Shown: positions 8,600 to 15,404 of the stretch, piece after piece
Position numbering within the stretch: position 1 is the stretch's first letter
Layout: each line of letters opens with the position of its first letter
Origin: an uncultured Oscillospiraceae bacterium
Lineage (GTDB): Bacteria; Bacillota; Clostridia; Oscillospirales; Oscillospiraceae
Direction: 5' to 3'
Assembly (NCBI GenBank): GCA_947631845.1
Contig: CANRMY010000002.1
Location: 40,055 to 104,054 of the forward strand
Length of the DNA stretch: 64,000 nucleotides
The notes under the pieces: generated by a model
Told to the model about the DNA's origin: nothing
Database searches by the model: none
Seen by the model: the letters and a program-made list of their open reading frames with translations, nothing else
Position numbers and translations under genes: made by a program

Positions 8600-9883
8600 A
8601 TGAAGAAAATCCTCTCCCTGTGTTTCTGTCTGGCTCTCCTGCTCTCCGGCTGTCAGCACCCGCCGGGGCCGGCAGCTTCCACGGACACGTCCGGCGGGCG
8701 TGATACCGGCCTTTCAGACGCCCCCTCTCCCCCGCCGGCTGGCGGAGGATCCTCTGAGGGCGGCTTTCAAAAGGAGATGAACGTCAATCACCCCTTCCGC
8801 CTCAGCGCGGCCTGCAAGTCCGACGGCGGGTACTATCTCCAGAACGAGGGATACATCTACTACATGGAGGCCGCCACGGGGCGGATGGTCCTGCTGTGCG
8901 GCAAGCCCGAGTGTACCCACCGGGACCATACGACCTGCAACGCCTGGGCCAACACAAAATTCCTCACCTTCTACGACGGCAAGCTCTGGTACACCAACAT
9001 GGACGCCATGCACGGAAGCCGGCTGACCCTCTGCGCCATGGACCCGGACGGCTCCAACCACCGGGATGTTCAGGCCCTCATGACCCCGCAGGACATGCAG
9101 GGCTGGTATGCGGCGATCTGCGCGCCGATGCTGTGGAACGGGGAGGTCTTCTTCGTGCCCCGGGACGACCGGGTCTGCAAAAACCGCATTGGCGGGGATC
9201 CGAAGGACAACGTGACGCTTTTGGAGCTGGACACCTCCCACCTGCTGGAGTGGGATTGGAACTTCTGGGCGGACGGGGACGACGCCTATGTGATGTGCCG
9301 TACTGTGGACGAGGACGGGGCCTCCGAGGCGGTGCTCTACCTTCTGGGCGACAGCGCGGAGGAGACCCGGGCGCTTTGGCGCTCCTCCCGAATCGTCCCC
9401 CGCAGCGATGAGATCGTCTCCTACGCATCCGGCAATAAATTCAGCTTCTACATCGCCGGCGGGCATCTCTATACTCTCGCCGACGGGGGCTTTTGGGACG
9501 CGGACCTTAAATCAGGCGGCGAGACAAAGCTGGCCGACGTGCCCGGCAGTCAGGCCCTTTTTACGGACAGTGAGATGTTCCTCTATTCCGCCGGGGACCG
9601 GTCCGTGACCGTTTACGGGCTGGACGGCGGCCAAAAACGCCAGATCAGTCTCTCCCCCATTTTTGCTGTCTACGACGACATCACCTCCTGCGATCCCGTC
9701 TTCGCGGACGGCGACGTTTTCTATCTTCTCTGTTACCGGGGCGGGTATCTCAGCGTCGTGTCGTCGCTCTTTCAGATCGACACCGCCTCCGGGGAGATCC
9801 GGGAGCTGCCCGATTGGCCCGCGGCGGACCGCGAGCTCCCTTCGCAGGACCAGGAGGAGATCGTCGCCGGAGCGGAATATTGA
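8600..9883 (+). CDS. Cys-motif lipoprotein 1 (probable beta-propeller, DUF5050-like)
   Basis: Surface lipoprotein of 427 aa with a short signal ending in the lipobox LLSGC, then a Ser/Pro/Gly-rich linker. The mature part repeats short segments such as YYLQNEGYIYYME, DGKLWYTN and GGHLYTLADGGFW, the pattern of a beta-propeller like DUF5050 proteins. A motif shared with the other two lipoproteins is C100-GKPE-C105-T-H107, then C113-NA, preceded by FQKEM near the N-terminus. The Cys/His set could bind metal or form disulfides (inference). SD GGAGG. It is the target gene of the module 1 operator and probably a sensor accessory or effector of that system. Function unknown. Confidence 0.8.
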   Translation: MKKILSLCFCLALLLSGCQHPPGPAASTDTSGGRDTGLSDAPSPPPAGGGSSEGGFQKEMNVNHPFRLSAACKSDGGYYLQNEGYIYYMEAATGRMVLLCGKPECTHRDHTTCNAWANTKFLTFYDGKLWYTNMDAMHGSRLTLCAMDPDGSNHRDVQALMTPQDMQGWYAAICAPMLWNGEVFFVPRDDRVCKNRIGGDPKDNVTLLELDTSHLLEWDWNFWADGDDAYVMCRTVDEDGASEAVLYLLGDSAEETRALWRSSRIVPRSDEIVSYASGNKFSFYIAGGHLYTLADGGFWDADLKSGGETKLADVPGSQALFTDSEMFLYSAGDRSVTVYGLDGGQKRQISLSPIFAVYDDITSCDPVFADGDVFYLLCYRGGYLSVVSSLFQIDTASGEIRELPDWPAADRELPSQDQEEIVAGAEY

Positions 9884-9957
9884 TTTTCCTCAGCCTGACG
9901 GGTACAATAGAGGGCGGACGGGCAAAAATCCGCCGGCGCGCGAAGAAAATTTTGCGA

Positions 9958-9991
9958 TCGTTAGGATTTCGTTAAAATTGTCGTGTATACT
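9958..9991 (+). promoter_or_regulatory. Direct-repeat operator plus -10 box of two-component module 2
   Basis: TCGTTAGG at 9958-9965 and TCGTTAAA at 9969-9976, 11 bp apart, then -10 TATACT at 9986-9991, 17 bp after the start of the second half-site. The same pair recurs at 11945-11978. The word differs from the ATTTGAG of module 1. Confidence 0.72.
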
Positions 9992-10011
9992 CTTGGCAGG
10001 AGGGGTGGCGC

Positions 10012-10689
10012 ATGAGAAAAACACTGCTCATTATAGACGACGAAAAGGATATCGGCGCGATGCTCAAGCAGTATTTTGAGCTGAAGGATTATACGGTCAT
10101 GCTGGCGGAAAACGGCCTTGCGGGGATCGAAAAGGCCGCGAAGCAGCCGGATCTGATCCTGCTGGACATCAACATGCCGGATGTGGACGGGATTGAGGTC
10201 TGCCGCCGTATCCGGGACGTGGTGGCGTGCCCCATCCTGTTTTTGACCGCCAGGGTCGAGGACCAGGACAAGCTGGCGGGCTTCGCGGCGGGCGGCGACG
10301 ATTACATTGTGAAGCCCTTCTCCGTCAGCGAGCTGGGGGCGCGGGTGGCCGCCCATTTGCGCCGGGAGGACCGGAGCGGCCAGCGGGCGCACCGCCTTCT
10401 GCTGGACGACCGGTTTATGATCGACTACACCACCCGCCAGGTCAGCTTCCAGGGCGCGGTCATCCCCTTGACGCCGAAGGAGTATGAGATCGCGGAGCTC
10501 CTGTCCATGCACCCGGGACAGCTGTTCAGCAAGGACCGTATCTTTGACCGCATATGGAAAATGGACAGCGACGCGGACCCGAATACGGCCATGGAGCATA
10601 TCAGCCGCCTGCGGGCGAAGCTGGCCGCCGCGGGCTGTAAGCCGTATATCCAGACTGTTTGGGGGGTGGGCTACAAATGGGTAAAATAA
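10012..10689 (+). CDS. OmpR-family response regulator, module 2
   Basis: DNA-binding response regulator of 225 aa, paralogous to the protein at 6621. The receiver has D9-D10, phospho-acceptor D52 (LILLD), TAR and YIVKPF; the winged-helix domain ends in QTVWGVGYKW. SD AGGAGG stands 8 bp before the ATG. It overlaps the kinase gene by 13 bp, just as module 1 does. It is predicted to bind the TCGTTA repeats at 9958 and 11945, i.e. autoregulation plus control of the lipoprotein/ABC operon (inference). Confidence 0.93.
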   Translation: MRKTLLIIDDEKDIGAMLKQYFELKDYTVMLAENGLAGIEKAAKQPDLILLDINMPDVDGIEVCRRIRDVVACPILFLTARVEDQDKLAGFAAGGDDYIVKPFSVSELGARVAAHLRREDRSGQRAHRLLLDDRFMIDYTTRQVSFQGAVIPLTPKEYEIAELLSMHPGQLFSKDRIFDRIWKMDSDADPNTAMEHISRLRAKLAAAGCKPYIQTVWGVGYKWVK

Positions 10690-11927
10690 AGGCGTGGTAC
10701 CGCAGTATCCCGATCTGGCTGGCGTTTATCCTCATTGCCCTGGCGGGACTTGGCGCTTCCGCTTTTCTCGCCGACCGGGTGACGGGCGCGAAATATTATG
10801 AGCTCGTCCAGCTCAAGTCAAGCACGGGCTACATAAGCGCCGGCTCCTCCGGATCGATTCAGGAATGGGAGGAGGCCTACAATGTCACCGCGCCCGCGGG
10901 CACGGTGGATGTGCAGATCTCGTCCGGCGGGAGCGTGACCCAAAATCAGTATTGGACCGAGATCGACGCCCTTCCCCAGAACATCAAGGCGGAGTACCGG
11001 TACACCATGACGGAGGCCAAGCTGGTGCCCGTTCTCATCTATATCTCAGGGCTTTTGCTGGCGTCGATGCTTTTCTGGTTCACGAAGCTGCGCAAGCCTC
11101 TGCGGATGCTGGAGGCGGCCTCGGAGCGGATTGCGGCCAATGAGCTGGACTTTTCCCTGGACTATCCGGGGCTTGACGAGATGGCCCGGCTGTGCGCCGC
11201 CTTTGAGCGGATGCGTTCGGCGCTGGACGAGAACAACCGCCGTATGCTGCGGATGATAGACGAACAGCACCAGCTCAACGACGCGTACACCCACGATCTG
11301 CGCACCCCCATCGCCGTTTTGAAGGGCTATACGGATACGCTCACAGAGTACCTCCCCACCGGCCGTCTCCCCCGGGAGCGGGTGCTGGAGACCGTCCACA
11401 CCATGTCCGCCCATGTGGAGCGGCTGGAGCAGTTTGTCAACAGCATGAACACGGCGCAAAAGCTGGCGGACCTCACCATCCGGCGGGAGTCCGTACCGGC
11501 CGGGGATTTCGTCAAAAGCCTGCGGGAAACAACGGCGCTTTTGTGCGAAAAGCAGGAACTTTCCTGCCATGTTACCTCCGACATAGAGGCCGGCACGTTG
11601 AACATCGACCCCGGGGCGGTGACGCAGGTCTATGAAAACCTGCTGGGCAACGCCCTCCGGTTCGCCAAAACGCAGATCGATGTCCGGCTTGAAAGCGACG
11701 GGGAAGCGTTGACCCTCCGCGTCGCCGACGACGGGCGCGGCTTTAAGGACAAGGAGCTGGTCTCCGCCGCAAAGCCCTATTTCAGCGGCGAGCAGGCGGA
11801 GAAGACATACCATTTCGGCTTAGGGCTATATATTTGCCAGACGATCTGTGAAAAGCACGGCGGCGGCCTGGAGCTTGCCAACGCCGAGGACGGCGGCGCC
11901 GTTGTCACGGCTCGATTTTCCCTGTGA
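10677..11927 (+). CDS. Sensor histidine kinase, module 2
   Basis: Membrane kinase of 416 aa, partner of the regulator at 10012. Helices at about 8-30 and 116-136 enclose an outer domain; phospho-acceptor H206 lies in THDLRTP. The ATPase core has YENLLGNALRFA, DDGRGF and GLGLYICQT. The ATG at 10677 overlaps the regulator gene; GGGGGGTGGG just before it can serve as SD. Length, gene order, overlap and motifs match module 1, pointing to a tandem duplication of the module. The outer domains differ, so the signals probably differ. Confidence 0.92.
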   Translation: MGKIKAWYRSIPIWLAFILIALAGLGASAFLADRVTGAKYYELVQLKSSTGYISAGSSGSIQEWEEAYNVTAPAGTVDVQISSGGSVTQNQYWTEIDALPQNIKAEYRYTMTEAKLVPVLIYISGLLLASMLFWFTKLRKPLRMLEAASERIAANELDFSLDYPGLDEMARLCAAFERMRSALDENNRRMLRMIDEQHQLNDAYTHDLRTPIAVLKGYTDTLTEYLPTGRLPRERVLETVHTMSAHVERLEQFVNSMNTAQKLADLTIRRESVPAGDFVKSLRETTALLCEKQELSCHVTSDIEAGTLNIDPGAVTQVYENLLGNALRFAKTQIDVRLESDGEALTLRVADDGRGFKDKELVSAAKPYFSGEQAEKTYHFGLGLYICQTICEKHGGGLELANAEDGGAVVTARFSL

Positions 11928-11944
11928 GCGCGGCTTTTTTCAAA

Positions 11945-11978
11945 TCGTTAGGTTTTCGTTAAAACCGGCATGTAAAAT
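11945..11978 (+). promoter_or_regulatory. Direct-repeat operator plus -10 box before the lipoprotein/ABC operon
   Basis: TCGTTAGG at 11945-11952 and TCGTTAAA at 11956-11963 (11 bp apart), -10 TAAAAT at 11973-11978, 17 bp from the second half-site. Identical half-sites and geometry to 9958-9991, hence a predicted target of the module 2 regulator. Confidence 0.74.
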
Positions 11979-12020
11979 GATCGTGCGGATGGAAAAACCG
12001 TCCGCGCGATCATTTCTTTT
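11977..12020 (+). terminator. Terminator whose 5' arm spans the -10 box and start point
   Basis: A 16 bp stem (11977-11992 with 11998-12013, two G-U pairs, A5 loop) is followed by TTTCTTTT. The 5' arm begins inside the -10 box, and the expected start point (about 11985) lies in the middle of that arm, so promoter-born RNA cannot form the full stem. Confidence 0.78.
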
Positions 12021-12035
12021 AGGGGGATTTTCTGT

Positions 12036-13340
12036 ATGCCCAAACGACTTCTTGCCGCTGTTCTGGCGGCACTATTGACCCTCTCCCTCGCCGGGTGCCA
12101 AAAAGGCGGGATCATCGAGTCCGATGAGGAATTTCAGAAGAATATGCACCAGTCCAACACAAATGAACTGGAAGACATCTGTGAGACGCAGGACGGGTTC
12201 TACTTTGTCCTCCATGAGCGCACGGGGTCGCACCTGTACTTTATGGACAGGGACGGGGGCGCGGCCACGATCCTCTGCGCCAAGCCCGACTGCGGCCACT
12301 CCGATGAGACCTGCAACGCCGACATCGGCGCGTGGCAGCTCTGGACCGCCGGGGGGAGGCTCTACTACACCTATTTCGACTACGAGGAGAAAAACGGCCA
12401 GGTCGTGACCCGCGGGCTCCGGCTGCACTCCGCCTCCACCGACGGCACGAGAAGAAAGGTGGTGCAGGAGCTGGAATTCCAGCCCGGAGGGGACACCTCC
12501 CCCTGGCAGCCTCAGCCCATTTTGCACCGGGGCGTGGTCTATTTCCCCTACAGCGGCGTGCTCTACGCCGTGCCCCTGGGCGGGGACATCCACAAGGACG
12601 CCACGGCCATTTGGGGCGAGGAAAATGAGGCGGGGACCGTAGAAATCGGGGGCGTCACCGTGGAAAACACGGAATATCTGGGCTTTACCCTCTGGGCGGA
12701 CGGGGACTTTGTCTATTTCATGGTGGACCTGGACCAGCCCGACGGGTCGCGCAAGGACACGCTCCTCGCCTACGACACCCGGGACAAGAGCGTCAGGGAG
12801 GTCTGGAGGACACCCGACGCCGACGAGGTGGGGGAGTGGATGACCACCGGCGTCTCGGTGAGCCAGTGGTATGTGATAGACGGTAAAATCTACTTCTACC
12901 TCTCCGGTGGGGACTTCTGGCGCTCGGATCTCACCACAGGCGAGACGGTGAAGCTGGCCGATACCCACGAAAAAGCCGCCTACGGCAGCGCGATCTTCTC
13001 CGATGACTATCTCTGCGTCCTCAACGACGTCCCGGAGGACCCCTGCGGCACCTCCTACTCCTTTGTGGGCGGCAACGACTACGTCGGCGGGGACACCATC
13101 TTCGTCTACGGGCTGGACGGGAGCTTCAAAAAGGAGCTGTCCTTAAAGGCGCTCTACGACGAATTCGACACCCTCACCCACTGCGCTCTGGCCTTCTGCT
13201 CCGGTGACAGCGTCTATCTCGTGGCCGACGCCGGCACCATGAGCTGGTCGGGCGGCGTCGGCTCAAAAAATTCAAATGATATCCTCTTCCGCGTCAGCAT
13301 CGCCACCGGCGAGATCACTCAAATCTACAACTGGGAGTAA
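12036..13340 (+). CDS. Cys-motif lipoprotein 2 (probable beta-propeller)
   Basis: Surface lipoprotein of 434 aa, first gene of the module 2 target operon. The signal peptide ends in SLAGC. After FQKNMHQS come repeated strand-rich segments (YLYF-, LYYTYFD-, VYFMVD- and YFYLSGGDFW-type) expected of a propeller. The family motif is C81-AKPD-C86-G-H88, then C93-NA. It shares long stretches with the next gene, for example VSVSQWYVI and TLWADGD, showing a tandem duplication. SD is AGGGGG. The next gene follows after 13 bp. It may sense or bind a cell-envelope ligand for the adjacent kinase or transporter (inference); no function is known to me. Confidence 0.8.
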   Translation: MPKRLLAAVLAALLTLSLAGCQKGGIIESDEEFQKNMHQSNTNELEDICETQDGFYFVLHERTGSHLYFMDRDGGAATILCAKPDCGHSDETCNADIGAWQLWTAGGRLYYTYFDYEEKNGQVVTRGLRLHSASTDGTRRKVVQELEFQPGGDTSPWQPQPILHRGVVYFPYSGVLYAVPLGGDIHKDATAIWGEENEAGTVEIGGVTVENTEYLGFTLWADGDFVYFMVDLDQPDGSRKDTLLAYDTRDKSVREVWRTPDADEVGEWMTTGVSVSQWYVIDGKIYFYLSGGDFWRSDLTTGETVKLADTHEKAAYGSAIFSDDYLCVLNDVPEDPCGTSYSFVGGNDYVGGDTIFVYGLDGSFKKELSLKALYDEFDTLTHCALAFCSGDSVYLVADAGTMSWSGGVGSKNSNDILFRVSIATGEITQIYNWE

Positions 13341-13353
13341 GGAGGAAAATACC

Positions 13354-14646
13354 ATGAAAACAACGAAAAGGCTTTTTGCCGCATTTCTCGCGGCGGCGCT
13401 GTCCCTGTCCGTGACCGCCTGCCAGCGCGCCGGGAAGCTGGACATCCCCGACGTCCAGGACGGCAGCGGGGACTTTCAGAAAAATATGCATCAGTCCGTC
13501 TCGCCGAAGCTCCAATTTGCTTGTGAAACAGAGAATGGAATATATTTTCAAGTCAAATCTTTTGCTTACTACATAGAAAAGGCGACAAAGAACGCGACGA
13601 TTCTTTGCGGGAAGCCTGACTGCCCACATGAAGACAAGACCTGCAACGCCAGATTTTATTGCCAGAGCCTCTGGGCTTTTGACAACAAGCTGTACTTCTC
13701 CAACGACAGCTACATTGAGGAGAACGGCTCCGCTGTGAATTACGGTAATCGAATTTACCGTGTTGATTTGGACGGCACAAACCGTAAGGCGGTCCAAAAT
13801 CTGGAGTTTGCTCCCGGCGGCGATATTTCCAACGACCCAACCGAGCCTATATTGCACAGGGGCATCACATATTTTACATACAGCGGAATCCTCTACGCCC
13901 TCCCCTTGGGCGGCGACATTGAGGACGCGGAGGAAATCTGGGGTGAAAAAATCGAGGATGACGGAAGTCACATCGTCGATCCAAATGAGATGACCTACAC
14001 GCTATGGGCAGATGAGGACACGATTTACTTCATGGTGAATTTAATGCAGTCGAATGGGACAATGAAGGACACTTTGTTCGCCTACGACACGGCCACCAAG
14101 GATGTTGCCCAAGTATGGCAGACACCGGACGGGTCCGAGGTAGGCCAGTGGGAGACCGCTGGTGTATCCGTCAGCCAGTGGTACGTCATGGGCGGGAGCA
14201 TCTACTTTTACCTCTCTGGCGGGGGCTTTTGGAAAACCGACCTTACGAGCCATGAGACAGTGAAATTAGCGGACCCCCAGGAGAAAACGCAATACGGCAC
14301 CGCAATTTTCTCCGACGAGCACCTGTGCATTTTGAACGACACCCCTCAGACCCTTGGCTGGGACAACAATATTGATTTCACCGGCTACACAGGCGGAGAT
14401 ACCCTCTATATCTACGGCCTGGACGGAGAATTTCAAAAGGAGCTGTCCCTGAAATCCCTGTACGAGGAAATAAATGGTGTGAACCACATTCAGTTGTCCT
14501 TTTTCTCTGGCGACGACATCTATTTTATTGTGGATGCCACCACAATGACCGGTGAAGCGGGCGTTGGATTTGCCCATCACAGCAGCCTGATTCTCTGCTG
14601 CGTAAACATCGGGTCCGGCGAGATTACACAGATTTACAACTGGTAA
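13354..14646 (+). CDS. Cys-motif lipoprotein 3 (probable beta-propeller)
   Basis: Surface lipoprotein of 430 aa, paralogue of the preceding gene. The signal ends in SVTAC; FQKNMHQS follows, then the motif C85-GKPD-C90-P-H92 and C97-NA. The ATG at 13354 has GGAGG in the 13 bp gap. From about 13500 to 14640 the DNA is visibly richer in A+T and uses codons such as TTT, ATT and AAT more than its neighbours, while both ends match the paralogue well. This suggests that part of the gene came from elsewhere or that the ends were converted. Co-transcribed with the ABC genes downstream. Confidence 0.8.
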   Translation: MKTTKRLFAAFLAAALSLSVTACQRAGKLDIPDVQDGSGDFQKNMHQSVSPKLQFACETENGIYFQVKSFAYYIEKATKNATILCGKPDCPHEDKTCNARFYCQSLWAFDNKLYFSNDSYIEENGSAVNYGNRIYRVDLDGTNRKAVQNLEFAPGGDISNDPTEPILHRGITYFTYSGILYALPLGGDIEDAEEIWGEKIEDDGSHIVDPNEMTYTLWADEDTIYFMVNLMQSNGTMKDTLFAYDTATKDVAQVWQTPDGSEVGQWETAGVSVSQWYVMGGSIYFYLSGGGFWKTDLTSHETVKLADPQEKTQYGTAIFSDEHLCILNDTPQTLGWDNNIDFTGYTGGDTLYIYGLDGEFQKELSLKSLYEEINGVNHIQLSFFSGDDIYFIVDATTMTGEAGVGFAHHSSLILCCVNIGSGEITQIYNW

Positions 14647-14659
14647 TGAGGTGCGGGAA

Positions 14660-15403
14660 ATGAAACTTGAACTCATCAATCTCACAAAGCAATATGGCAA
14701 TTTCACCGCGCTCGACCATGTGAACATCACCTTTACCGAGGGCATTTACGGCATCCTCGGCGCAAACGGCGCGGGGAAGTCCACCATGATGAACCTCTTG
14801 ACCGACAACATCCCCCGGACGGAGGGGCAAATCCTCTTTGACGGGACGGATATTTTGAAGCTGGGCCGCGACTTCCGGCGCGTCCTGGGCTATATGCCCC
14901 AACAACAAGGCTACTACGAACACATGACGGCGCAGACATTTCTCTCCTATATGGCCGACCTGAAAGCTATTCCGAAAAAGCAGGCCAGAGCGGAAATTGA
15001 AAAGCTGCTGGAAATCACAAATCTGTCCGACGTGCGCCACAAGAAGCTGGGCGGCTACTCCGGCGGCATGAAACAGCGGGTCCTGCTGGCGCAGGCCCTT
15101 CTGGGCGACCCCAAGGTGGTCATCCTCGACGAGCCCACGGCGGGGCTGGACCCCAAGGAGCGCATCCGTATTCGAAACTTCATCGCCGACCTCTCCCGGG
15201 AGCGGATCATCCTCCTGGCGACCCACATCGTCAGCGACATCGAGTCCATCTCCGACCAGATTTTAATGATGAAAAAAGGCCGTGTGGTGGGCATGGACCG
15301 GCCGGACCGGCTCATCGAGAACGTGGCCCAGGAGGTGCGGGAGAGCGTGGTGCCGGGGCATTTCAGCCTGGAGGACGTGTACCTCTACTATTTGGGTGAA
15401 TGA
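14660..15403 (+). CDS. ABC transporter ATP-binding protein
   Basis: ATPase of 247 aa from the bacitracin/lantibiotic-exporter type group. Walker A GANGAGKST, signature YSGGMKQR, Walker B VVILDEPTAGLD and the switch His in LLATHIVSD are all present. The ATG at 14660 is chosen over the GTG at 14651, since the GTG is part of the likely SD (GAGGTG). It starts 13 bp after lipoprotein 3 and its stop is 1 bp before the permease ATG. With the permease it should form an ABC-2 system induced by module 2, perhaps for export or for removal of an envelope-active compound (inference). Confidence 0.92.
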   Translation: MKLELINLTKQYGNFTALDHVNITFTEGIYGILGANGAGKSTMMNLLTDNIPRTEGQILFDGTDILKLGRDFRRVLGYMPQQQGYYEHMTAQTFLSYMADLKAIPKKQARAEIEKLLEITNLSDVRHKKLGGYSGGMKQRVLLAQALLGDPKVVILDEPTAGLDPKERIRIRNFIADLSRERIILLATHIVSDIESISDQILMMKKGRVVGMDRPDRLIENVAQEVRESVVPGHFSLEDVYLYYLGE

Positions 15404-15404
15404 T

